Assembly: GCA_035048815.1 (NCBI GenBank)
Contig: JAUCBN010000035.1
Coordinates: 4,476,501-4,540,500, forward strand
DNA from: Abelmoschus esculentus
Lineage: Eukaryota > Streptophyta > Magnoliopsida > Malvales > Malvaceae
Length of the DNA: 64,000 nucleotides
Direction of reading: 5' to 3'
Shown here: positions 12,000 to 23,068 of the stretch, piece by piece
How positions within the stretch are numbered: position 1 is the stretch's first letter
Layout: each line of letters opens with the position of its first letter
Position numbers and translations under genes: made by a program
The notes under the pieces: generated by a model
Told to the model about the DNA's origin: nothing
What the model saw: the letters and a program-made list of their open reading frames with translations, nothing else
Database searches by the model: none

Positions 12000-14700
12000 A
12001 TAATAAAAACGTTGACTGATAGAGATCTCTGAGTACCAACTTTTAGGGCTAAATATCTAAAAAAATAAAATAAAAAAATGAGCTACAAAGCCCAGTGTGT
12101 CTCTGAAGTGCAGCCAAACATCATAATATTATTCAAATCACAATTACAATTATAACATAATTTTCGTAGTAAAGAAACACAAAGAGTGATGAATGTAATG
12201 TCATAGAGAATGCTATGTCACAAAGAATGTAATGTCAAAGAGAATGCAGTCCCATACTCTGAACGTCAAACAAAGTGGTGGCAAAGCCAACTGATCACAA
12301 TAGAGGTAGTTCCCCAGAACCCCTCACCCCTTATTTCGCCAAAACACAGTATGGTAAAACCACCTTCCTCCGTACAATCCACCCCATGTACATGATTATG
12401 CAATCTTTATCACAAATCACAAAAGTCTTATCATAGATATTCGTATAATATACAAGGTACACAGTTCTAATAATCTGATGAATACAAGGTCACAGAGAAT
12501 GCAATCTCATACTCCAAACACTAATCAAAGTGGTAGCAAAGCCAACTGGTCACAGTGGAGGTAGTTCCCCAGAACCCCTCACCCCTTATTTCGCTAAAAC
12601 ACAGTGTGGTAAAACCACATTCCTCCGTATAATCCACCCCATGCACATGATTATGCAATCATTATCACAAATCACAAAAGTCTTATCACAAATATTCGTA
12701 TAATATACGAGGTACACAGATCTGATAATCTGATGAATGCAAAGTCACAGAGAATGCAATCCCATACTCCAAATGCCAATCAAAGTGGTAGCAAAGCCAA
12801 CCGGTCACAGTGGAAGTAGTTCCCCAGAACTCCTCACCCCTTATTTCGCCAAACACAGTGTGGTAAAACCACCTCCCTCCATACAATCTACACATGCACA
12901 TGTAATGTAATCAATGCTAATGATCTCAAATGTCTTATCATACACAATCTTATAAAATAAGAAACACACAATTCAGATAATCTGATCATAGTATCACAAG
13001 GTATCTCAAGATCACGGTATCACAATAAATAGTTAATCACAGAACACAAATCTAGCATAAAAAGAGAACACACATTTAAATTCATTTAACAATAACACAA
13101 GAAGAAACACATTTAGCACAAGAAGAGATTACATATTTATATTCATTTAACAATAGTACATAAAAACACACACATTTAACGCAAGAAAAAAACACACATT
13201 TAGCACAAGAAGAAAAAATACATTTAAATTCATTTGATAATAACACAAAAAAACATATATTTAACACAAGAAAGAATATGTTAAATCTAAGAAGTTAACG
13301 TTAAAAACTTTAACCTCAAAACCAATTTAATTTATATTATTTCATAATAATTGTAAAATATTCAAATACTCAATAATTATTCAAAATCAAAAGTTAAAAT
13401 TATAACTAAAAATTAGTAATTTAAGAATAGTTAAAATTCACAAAATACATTATCTAATAAACTTATTGAAATTAATTTAATAACCTGATGATTCAAATAA
13501 AATATCTGAATATAATTTTTTTTATGTATACTGAAAATAACCTTAATTCCCAAATATATTAAAATTTCTAAAATAGTAATAATAATTTGATAATTAAAAG
13601 TTAGTTTTATATTGAATAATAAAATAACCAAATAAAATATATGATTCTACAAGTACCGCATTGCATAAAGTCCAAAGATTTATAAGAGGGAACTAAGATG
13701 GAGTAACATAAAGAACTTAGCGTATCTTTAAGATGTAGATAAAAACAACAAAACAAAGTTTATAAAATTATTTCTCAAGAGTAATATTTTAGAAAAAACA
13801 ATGCAAAAACATAATGTACGCACAACACAAATCACGACTACATATTTTAATTATAGTTCAATCCAAAATTATAATTTATCCTAAATTTCAATTTATCCGA
13901 AAATACAAATTTATAGGATTTAAAATCATAGTTACTCGCAAAAGTGTAAGATCTCAAACACAAATATCCAATCAAAGTCATAATACAAAAATTAAACATG
14001 CCAACAAAACACAAATATTTTTCAAAGCATATCACAGGAAAGTATATTAAAAAAAAAATATAGCACCAGTAAGAGAACACACTTTAGCCAAATTACCGAA
14101 TAACATGATTTTGAACTCGAAAATAAATAAGGAATGAGAACAGAAGCTTTAGAGGATCTTGATGAAAGAAAATAATGTAGGGTTTTCTCTTAAACATAAT
14201 ATTTATTTATAGGAAGAAAATAATTGATTTCAATTTCAATTAAAATTCTATTAAATCACATTATAAATATAATAAATATAAAAAATAATAAAGTTGTAGA
14301 ATTTCAAAGGGATTTCTTTCCTTTGTATAATATATATAATATCAAATAAAGAGTTTTGATAAAAAATTAATTAGAATAAAATAATATTTTTAATAAAAGG
14401 ATTAATTATAGATAAACTTTTAATAAAAAAATAATTAATATCAGTAAAATAAAATTTAATTTAAAAACAAATTGTTTATCCAAAAGTTATCAAATTTTAA
14501 AACATCACTTTTAACTTTTAATCTATAAATTCACATTTAAAACTTTATAATCTTATCTCAAAAATTTTTCCTCTTAGAAAATCAATTTAAAACCTTAAAA
14601 AATTAGGGTTTTAGAAATTAAAAATCTAAAAATTAATATTTTTAACTAGGGATTTCAAAATTAGGGTTTTAAAATTGTAAATAATTTTTGTAGTATTACA
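12000..14700 (-). mobile_element. Probable Ty3/Gypsy LTR remnant or solo LTR, minus orientation
   Basis: Read on the minus strand, the segment begins TGTAATACTACAAAAATT at 14700 with the TG start typical of LTRs. It later contains a 255-bp repeated block and, near 12080-12120, GACACACTGGGCTTTGTAGCTCA, a word I associate with the polyadenylation region of Tekay/Del-type Gypsy LTRs. No gag, protease, reverse transcriptase or integrase frame is visible, so this is either a solo LTR or a decayed remnant. The lower boundary is uncertain and I found no convincing target duplication. An unrelated AT-rich segment could be included at the low end. Confidence 0.45.
12190..12960. repeat. 255-bp tandem triplication inside the LTR-like segment
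   Basis: The phrase beginning agaatgca recurs at 12241, 12496 and 12751, a constant spacing of 255 bp. Each unit carries the GC-richer block with ccccagaacccctcacccctta and the word atattcgtataatata. Three nearly complete units are present and the last is slightly diverged. Confidence 0.85.
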
Positions 14701-14908
14701 ATCTAGTTGGCTAGGTTAAGCTTGGTTGGTTTGAGCCATGTTTCTGTCAGGAGTTGCAGAATTCAAACTGGCAATGGAGTTGGGTATACGACTGAAAAGA
14801 AAAAGATGATGATTTTATTTCTTCACCTTTATGTTACAATGGAAACAAACTCAAACTTTCCTTTTGCAAACAAGTAAAATCCATGCAATTGATAATCACA
14901 AGCTTTTG

Positions 14909-14946
14909 TATATGTGTGTGTATATATATATGGGTGTGTGTGAGTG
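14909..14946. repeat. GT/TA microsatellite downstream of the xylanase gene
   Basis: A run of mixed TATATGTGTGTG, TATATATATA and GGGTGTGTGTGAGTG lies about 90 bp beyond the xylanase stop codon, within its likely 3'-UTR or just past it. Confidence 0.8.
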
Positions 14947-15035
14947 CACACGTTTGGTTTTATAGAAACAATGGATGATCCATGAAGATGGATCTTATTA
15001 CCTCCTTTATTAGGTTATTAGCATCCATTGAGAAG

Positions 15036-18000
15036 CTACAGATCTATGGGTACAACCAGTGGGGAGTTACCCTGGTCGACGGCAAAAGTTTTCGTGATCT
15101 TCTTGGCAGCGGTAACGAGTTCCACAACGTATGTCCCATGAAAGCCTCGGAATTGGAATTGTCCTTGTTCATCTACATGTCCGCGAGCATGAGATAACCA
15201 CTCGTGTTTAAGAGCGAGAAATCTTTTACCAGTTTCATTAATATCACCTTCGGCGTTGACCAAATGTGCATTGTCCCGGCTCATGAACAACTCCCAAAAT
15301 CCCCACAGCACTACACCTTCCACAGCGGGATGGGCGAAAGCTTCTCTAAGCATAACTTCCAAATCTTCCCCTCTCACGTGTTCGTTAACCGAAGACACAT
15401 CAAGCTCTGTAAACCAGATAGGGAGACCAAGAATGCCTAACTTATCCAGAGCTGTACACACAACTGGTCCCACAGGGCTATCAATATGTCCTTGAATTCC
15501 AATTCCTTCAACAGGTGCACCTTGCTCCTGCAAACTAAGGATGTGTTCAATATACATTTCAGGGCATGATCGGGTGTCACAACCGTCTTCAACATGATAA
15601 TCATTCACAAACAGGGTGGCAGATGGATCTAACTTATTTGCAGTCTTAAACATACTTGCTCGAATATCTTTACCCAATCTGTCTTGATAAAACGATCCAT
15701 GCAGCATCTCATTGTTCACATCATAGTGTCTGAACTTTCCCTTGTAACGGGTTAGAAGGTCGGTTAGACGGTTTTGAACAGCTTTCATTAAGTCATCTTT
15801 GTTCAATGCTTGAATCCATTGTTGGACCGTGTCCTGTACTTCCCAAAAAATACAATGACCTCGGGTTTCTATGTTGTGGTTTTGGCACAAAGCCAGCATA
15901 TCATCAGCATCCTTGTAGTTGAGATTTCCTTGTTGTGGTTCAGTCCAATACCACTTCAATTCATTTCCAAACACTGCCCAGTTGAAGTTCTTCACAAAGA
16001 AATTAACAAAATCTTCGTTGTCTATATTCGTTCTGCTAATGCATGTCCCTATAGGAAAACCATTTTGCATTTGCACAACTTTCACGTCGGTACCCGACAA
16101 ACTGCTTGAACCAGCTCCTGAGAATTTGAGGATGACATCACGCTTTCGGATCTGTATTTGAGCCAAAGACATTTATTACAAGTAAGAAATGAGCTAGGAT
16201 GTAGCCTACACTATCAGAGTGAAAATATTTGCAGTTTCTATCTGCAATCTTCCAACCATCTTGTGATAAAAGGCAACGAATTCTGTACTTATTTAGGGTT
16301 AAAAATATCTCAATTTCTATTTTCTGATTGAAGATATAACGCCTGCATATTTTGATAAAGTAAATACTACAGAAACTGCAAGTGATGTACCTTATCAGTT
16401 TGATGCCTCAGATATTTGAATCTTGCCTCACGATCAACAGGGAAAATCTGAACTCCAGCAACCATTAAATCAGCACCTGCAGCTGGACCCTGGATGTAAA
16501 CCATAACCTTGGATGGTTGTTTCTCGATTATAAAGGAACCACCAATTTCATGCCATCTATCATCCTTAATCTCAACTTGTCCACCATTAACCCATTGGCT
16601 ATCCACACCAAGTGCAACATTCACATTTTGAGGACCATTTGCTCCTGAACCAATTCGAACCCAAGCAGATACTTGGTATGTCAAGAAAAGTTTCAGCTTG
16701 TCAGTGATCATCTGAGCTGGACCCATCCAAGTTTGCGTGCGGTTTTGAACATGGATATAGCGTCCACTTAAAGGTTCATGGACACCAAGGGAAGCTCTTG
16801 CCATAGGGGGGAGTATATGTGGTGAGCCTAATCCAACACTCAAATTGCAGTTGCCAAGAGGAAACCATCCATTCGTTCCATCATCTAGTTGGCTGTTTGT
16901 AATTATATTAACTCCAAAATCAGGATTCTACAAAAAGTAAAGACACATCAGGGAACCATCCATAATTGGTTATTTGTAAAATATGCGCCTGGAGTTGGAC
17001 GTGAGCGTCTGATACGGTTCACATGCACCAAGACAAATATGTTCAGCTTTTTCAAGTTTTCCATATGTTTGGAAAATAATAGTCCACTCCAATATCCAAA
17101 TATGTGGCAGACACAGTTTGAATTATAACATAGTTTGTAACTATATTAGCTCCACAATGTGAATGCTTATGAGTTAAGGTTTAACTACAGCAAACAATAC
17201 AGAACCAAGCATCCAATATCTTCTCTAAATATATTGAAAGGAATACCAAATTCCAAAATGAAATTAATTTAACTGACCTCAATAACCGGTGGAGGTGAAG
17301 GAGGGATTTTCTCAGCATGCTTTACGACTAAGGCATTGACAAGAATGTCAGTGCCTGAAGGTGGACCTTCTAAATAGATGACTACACGTGACGGGGAACC
17401 GTTTAGAAGGAATTTTCCCTGCAATTGCACCCAATCCTTGTCGGTTGCCTGCACACTTTTAGATTAAAGCAAAAAAAAAATCAACCAAAGAGTCCGGGTT
17501 CAGAGATTCTACGTGAAAAAGCATTAGTATATAGACAGTCGGAAGAAATAATGAACTTACTTGGCAATTCCAACGTACTGATCGTTGCGACCTGGTGTTT
17601 GGACCCACAATGTGGCCTGTACAGTAGCAGTTGTGACATTGTTACCAAATATCCGTACTACAGCTTCTACATTATAAGCAAGTTTCCGCTGCACTCTTCC
17701 AGTAATCTCCTGCTGGATTCCGTTCCAGTTCTGTGTGCGCTCAGTCGCAGAAGCGAAAACTCTGCCAGATTGTGGGACTATCTTGCCATCTGCCATAGAA
17801 TCATGTAAAGCAACCTTGCAGCCTCTTCCAGACCAGTTATTGAGGCCATCTTCGAAATTAGGGTTTATGACAATGTTCTCATCTCCAGCTCCTATTCTTG
17901 CACTCTTTCAAAATAAAAAAAAATGCCAAAAACATCAAAATAACCAGCCAGCATAGGACAATGGAAAGTGGCTTCGTTTTCCCCTTAACATGAAAAGGGT

Positions 18001-18990
18001 GGTTTTTAAACCAATAAATTACGTAAAGATCACTTTGACTTGATGAAAATGAGCATAGTATAATGTTCATTTAGAAATGGATGTTACCTCGAATTTGCTC
18101 GAACTGGAACAGCTAATCACCACTGAATCAATAAGCAGCTCAACACCAGGTGAAGGCCCTTCCAAATAAAACACAAGTCGTTCAGGCATGGTTGATAATG
18201 AGAATGTGCCTTCCACAATTTCCCACTTCTCCTTTGACACAGATGTTCTGCAATGACAAATATCATTAAGAAAAAGACTTCCACTTTAACTCTTACATAC
18301 AAAGAAATATAATGCAAATAAAGTAAAGAACATTACTTTCCGATTAACAGATGGCTAGTTTCGGAACCATGGTTTTCTAGCTTCAGTGTTGCCAGCACAT
18401 CCGTTGACCCTGAAAGAGGTCCGGATACTCCAACACAAGCAGAAACAGAGTACTCAGAACCCTGTGAAATTTTTCCCGTGATATCTTGCTCCAAACCCTG
18501 CCAGCATTCCGTTCGATTCGTGACAACGGCATAGTTTCCACCAGACCTTGCTGACAGTTCACCTAGGTTGCCAGACTCAGCTGAAGCTACAAAGCCATTG
18601 CAGGAATTTGGATGCCAAGAATGCAGTCCATTGGAGAAATCATGATTTACTATTATATTAGCAGCTGAATCAACACTTGGACTAATCATTTTTTCATGGA
18701 AGTTCTGCCAAGGAAAGGAATTGGATAACTTAAAACATGAAAAATACTTCAAGCGCAGTTCAATCTCCCAACCAGTCTCATTTCCTTTTCATCATCTAAT
18801 TAAGGAGGAAAATTAACATAAACAACAAAAATTAAGAGGAATAATATGAAAATGGATACCCCCTATAAGCCAAAAACAAAAGACACCCAATGTAGTAGGA
18901 CAAGTATACTACAAGTCTACAATAATCTAGAAATTGAAAAACTCAAACCTCATTGTTGCCATTGTCAGCCTTCATTTGTGGGTTCTCCAT
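15036..18990 (-). CDS. XYN1: Endo-1,4-beta-xylanase, GH10 with three CBM22-type modules (XYN1/RXF12-like)
   Basis: Seven minus-strand exons give 2745 nt, or 914 aa: 18949-18990, 18337-18704, 18088-18247, 17561-17904, 17278-17455, 16391-16927 and 15036-16151. Length and order match Arabidopsis XYN1/RXF12, about 915 aa. Three similar modules come first, at about residues 24-190, 191-364 and 365-543. Each starts with an NxxF...W type segment (for example INPNFEDGLNNW) and contains the LEGP motif or a variant of it (FYLEGP, IYLEGP, YIQGP), as in CBM22/CBM_4_9. The GH10 domain (about 575-850) has GHCIFWE, the acid/base Glu in YDVNNE (about E691) and the nucleophile Glu in WFTELD (about E792). The enzyme hydrolyses internal beta-1,4-xylosyl bonds of xylan in the cell wall. 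The N terminus, MENPQMKADNGNNE, is not a classical signal peptide. The start was chosen because it is the first in-frame ATG and splices cleanly into exon 2. Catalytic residues look intact. Confidence 0.93.
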
Positions 18991-19192
18991 GGTTTCTCCG
19001 GATTTCTAACAACAAACACCAAAAGAAAAATCAACAACACTAACAGAGAACACAAAAGCGAAATCAAAATCAAATGAAACATTGAAATTTGCTCACTCTT
19101 AGTAAGAAAACGAAGAAGAAAGGTAAATAGAGAGACCTTAAGATGATGCTTATGCTGTCGAGTGTTGAAGCATCAAACGCAGAGGCTCCTCA

Positions 19193-19198
19193 TTTATA
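19193..19198 (-). promoter_or_regulatory. TATA box of the xylanase gene
   Basis: The minus strand reads CTTATAAATGAGG at 19200-19188, about 200 bp above the start codon at 18990. This is consistent with a TATAAA element and a leader of roughly 150-170 nt before any leader intron. Confidence 0.55.
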
Positions 19199-19649
19199 AG
19201 GCGCTGGAAACCCAACCCTTTGTTGCGGAGAGTTTTGAAAGTGTAGTCTAAGAAAAGCGCGGGACCTAACTAACTCAACCAATCAAAGTTATCAAACCAC
19301 TTTACTCTTCAGCCAAAAACAGAAATAAATTCATGTTGTCAACTGACCCACTTCAGTTTTGTCGGGATTTCTGGGAATTTTAAAGGATAATTTGTTCTTT
19401 AATGGCCATTTCTTTGTCTTGCAGACTGGGTAACATGCAATTTGCATTTGGAAACTTGAATTGGAATAGAAGGCTTCAGGAATGGAGAGTGCTCTCTTCT
19501 GTTCACTGATACTAATGTTTATTCAAAAATGGAGTCTTTGATTTCAAGGCAAATGCTTTCAAATTTAGGTGGGGAAGATGGGATTGCACTCGGTTCAAAC
19601 TTCAAACCGTTTTTTATTCGATTCTGAATATATTTTCGAACCCAAATAT

Positions 19650-20490
19650 TTTAAAATAAATATATCTTATTTTTTGATTTAATTCATAAATATTTATCTA
19701 AATTATATATATTTTTAAAATAAATATTTAATGTTTTTTGAAATAAATATTTAAAATTTAATTTTATTAGTATTTTAAAATAACATGTTAAATTTTTGTT
19801 TAATTTAGAAATAATTGTTTAAACTGTACAATTTTTTAAAATACGCGTTTAATGATTTTTTAATTAAAATAAATAACTAAAGTTTTTAAAGATAATATCG
19901 TTAAAAAAATTCATCAACCAAACATAATTTGACATGTATCAATTTTAATTTTTATAAACAAATTAAAAAAGAAAATTAATTTTAAAATAAAATATAAAAA
20001 AAACTCTTAAATTTTCTAAAAAATCTCATATTCCTGAAATCTCAAATCTTAAAATTAACACAACTATCAATATTGATACTCTAGCACGTCGTTTAAGGTA
20101 ACCATTCATTTTTTCCAACCACCCATTCTCGATAATTGACGAGAGATATTACAATCAAACTTTGAATTACTATAGTCTTTCGCGTTCATTGTTCGATGTT
20201 TGATTGAAATCTCTTATGTTGATTATTGATGATAGATTGTTGAAGAAAATCAACGATGGTCCAAGACGATGGCAATGACGAATCTGACAAGGCTTACAAC
20301 AACGATAGTGACAAATTTTATCTTTAAGGTTTGAATTTTTAAAAAGATTTTAGAATTATTTTATAATTTTTCAAATTTTTAGATTATTTTTTAAATTAAT
20401 TTATTTTATATACTTATTTTAGTTAAAAATATTAAACACATATTTAAAAAAATTATAATTTAAATATTTATTTATAAACTAATCTCATTT
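19650..20490. mobile_element. Decayed element related to the Mutator-like element at 43013-52619
   Basis: The stretch 19700-19860 (taaattatatatatttttaaaataaat, then attttattagtattttaaaataac) is recognisably similar to 51218-51360. In inverted orientation the segment near 20400-20490 resembles the same terminus. This gives an old inverted-repeat-bounded element of about 0.8 kb. It holds no convincing reading frame. Ends and target duplication could not be fixed. Confidence 0.4.
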
Positions 20491-20905
20491 TTCATTAATC
20501 GGAGTCATTTGTACGTCTTTCTAAATGACTTCATGGTTGATCTGGTAATTATAAACTCATTGAAGAAGCATTGGGCATTGCGTGTGTCTAAGACCAAAGA
20601 GCCATCCTCATGATGGCATAATGGACCTTTGCAAGAGCCTTTAACCAACCGAGATGATCCATAAAAACGTATCGGAATTACCAACTGAATTAGGGTATGT
20701 TTGATTGATGTTATTGTCTCTTTCTAAGTGTAAAGCGAGAAATCTGTAGTTAAAAGAGTTATTCTGATATTATTTGTTATAAAATTATTATTTTTTAAAA
20801 AAATATATCTGATAGAATGTGTAACACAACCGTATATATTTTAATTTTTTTTTAATGTAAGATTAATATTTTTTGCCTCTTTTCATACATGTCAAATCTA
20901 TGTAC

Positions 20906-21092
20906 CAGGGACGAAACTACTTATATTGTGGAAGGGGTCCTTGCCCCTCCCAATTTTTTTGGTATAATTGTATTTGAGGTCCTTATTAATTTAAATAACA
21001 GTAAAATAAGGTTTCTACCCCTCCCAATTTTTGGATTTAAAAGTTTAATAGACTTTTGCTCCTCTTAATTTTTTATCTTAGTTTCGTCCCTG
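20906..21092. mobile_element. hAT-type MITE with perfect 8-bp target duplication
   Basis: The terminal inverted repeat CAGGGACGAAACTA (20906-20919) matches TAGTTTCGTCCCTG (21079-21092). Both flanks are CTATGTAC (20898-20905 and 21093-21100), an exact 8-bp duplication as made by hAT transposases. The 187-bp interior is non-coding, with CCCCTCCCAATTTTT-type words repeated twice. Confidence 0.92.
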
Positions 21093-21181
21093 CTATGTAC
21101 CCACAAAATATGAACGGAGAATGCCACAAATCTCTCACTTCTTTTGCTATGTTACAACGTATATATCATATATAGATATAG

Positions 21182-21391
21182 GGCGAAAATCATCTATCTC
21201 TTTCTAATGTCTCTGTTCCAAATCAGAGAGCTAGGGGTTGGTTTAAGGTTTAGAGAATTAGGGGTAAGGTGTATTTTTTAGGGTGTAAGGTTTAGGATTT
21301 ATGATATAAAAAATAAGGGTTAGTATTGAAAAAAATATTTTTTTAAATTTTTCAAAAGAGGCATGAAAAATAAGCAGATGATTTTTACCTC
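21182..21391. mobile_element. TTTAGGG-rich MITE-like element, copy a
   Basis: It begins GCGAAAATCATCTATCTCTTTC and ends GCAGATGATTTTTACC, imperfect inverted termini around a core containing ggtttagagaattaggggtaaggtgtatttt. It belongs to a family with at least nine members in this window. No coding frame is present. Confidence 0.6.
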
Positions 21392-21397
21392 TATATA

Positions 21398-21635
21398 AGT
21401 GAAAATCGTTTACCTCTTTCCAATGCCTCCTTCTATGCATCTGTTTCAAATTAGAAGGTTTAGAGTTTAGAGTTTAAGATTAAGGATTGTGATTAAGATT
21501 TAAGAATTTAAGTGTAGGATATATTTTTAAGGTGTAAGATTTAGAGTTTATGACATAGAAAATAAAAGTTTTAGGGTTAAAAATTAAATTTTATTTTTTT
21601 TTAAAGGAGACATGAAGGAAAGATAATTTTTACTT
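21398..21635. mobile_element. TTTAGGG-rich MITE-like element, copy b (adjacent to copy a)
   Basis: It begins GTGAAAATCGTTTACCTCTTTCC and ends agataatttttactta, with the same core words (gtttagagtttaagatta, gtaggatatattttta, tagaaaataa). It lies in the same orientation directly after copy a. Confidence 0.55.
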
Positions 21636-21650
21636 ATGGATATAGCATCT

Positions 21651-21857
21651 AGGAAAAATTATATCATGGTTCAGTCCCACCACCTGTCCATGGGACCAAC
21701 CAATAAAAACTGCCCACTTCATCAATTTTTTCATGTCATAATTTTTTCCCAAGTGAATCTTCACTTGAAAAATTAAAAAATAATGAGGTGGACAGTTTCT
21801 ATTGGTTGATCTCATGGATAACGTGATGGGACTGACCCATGATATAATTTCTCCATT
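21651..21857. mobile_element. MITE with ~30-bp inverted ends
   Basis: AAATTATATCATGGTTCAGTCCCA at the left is mirrored by TGGGACTGACCCATGATATAATTT at the right. Internal halves are also mirrored (gtccatgggaccaaccaat against attggttgatctcatggat), with aagtgaatcttcacttg at the centre, so the whole ~200 bp can fold into one hairpin. The termini GGAGAAATTAT resemble those of the MITE at 51912-52126. Confidence 0.75.
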
Positions 21858-22161
21858 TGAAGAAACTTTTATAATTATGGACTGTGGAGTATAAAATGGA
21901 CGTTATTTATACATTATTAGCATATTAAATGTATATCTTATTATTATTTTTTTTGTTTAGGAACTTTGACTATAGTTATATGCGGTGGCATTCATTTAAC
22001 CTTTATGATGAAAGTGTAAAAAAAATACGTACAACCTCAAAAAAAGAATTAAAAAGATTCTCAATAAGATCACGCTTTTTTAATATTATGATTTGTCGTT
22101 AATCTTGAACAAAACACAGAACATTCGTCTCACGGAAATTGTAAACCTACGAAAAAGCGTA

Positions 22162-22680
22162 GTCGGGTCGATAACGAGCCGAGTTCTATTCAGGCTAGAC
22201 TTGGTTCGGCTCGAAAATAAGTATATTTAGGTTTAACTCGGTTCAAGGCTCGTTGAACTTGGTATTTCAATCTCGAGCTCGGCTCGAAAATAATATTACT
22301 GGTCTCGGCTTGGGTTCAAAGCTCGTCATGCTCGGCTCAATTTGGCTCAAAATTGATAATTTTTTATATTATTTTTATTATTTATTTATTTGTAGTTTTT
22401 TTTATTTATAGTTTTGTAAATTTGTTTTAGTTGATAATATTCAACTTATTTTATTTAATTTATTTTTAGTAAATTTACTCTCAATTATTTTATTATTTTT
22501 CTTTGTTAAACAAATTACTTTTTAATGTATATATATGTTTATATATAATTATTCTGAGTTTGTTCATAAGCTTTTCGAGGTAAACTCGGCTCGGCTCGTT
22601 TAAATTCCGAGCCCGAATAGAGCTCACTCGAACTGAGCCCGAGTAGCTTGCGAGCGGGCCAGCTCATTATCACCCCCGGT
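22162..22680. mobile_element. Probable hAT-like non-autonomous element with GGCTCG-rich ends
   Basis: The ends GGGTCGATAACGAGCC and GGCCAGCTCATTATCACCCCC are imperfect inverted copies. They are followed inward by many ggctcg, gagctcg and cgagcc words around an AT-rich centre. This pattern is common in decayed plant hAT-type elements. The target duplication is not clear. Confidence 0.5.
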
Positions 22681-23068
22681 CATTATATAGATGTAAGTTG
22701 CTATGAAAACCTACGACTATAGTTTTTCAAGTTACTATCAAATTTTTCTGCATGTAGTTGTGGTTTACTTCTTTGTATCTGGTTATTTGAAACGGGAGAC
22801 ATTCTAAGGTTGATAGAGATGAGTAAATTATGGAACAGTTTTATCTCAGTCATGAATTTACTTTTTTTTTCCTATTTTTGTTTGTAGGGGACAGATGGGC
22901 ATGCAAGAATTTTCTGCTACTAAAACTCATCAGATCATCTGAAGATCATGCTGGTTGCACAGATTTGCATCTGGAATTCATATGGCACTAAACTACATTT
23001 CCTGCAAATCCTTTCTTATTGAACAATGTTAAGACATTTCATAAACCTAAGCTATAGCCAACGGATCA

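Noticed and set aside
15204..18000. Plus-strand open frames over the xylanase gene
   Set aside because: They are antisense shadows of the GH10 and CBM exons, whose spliced frame and catalytic motifs are clear on the minus strand.
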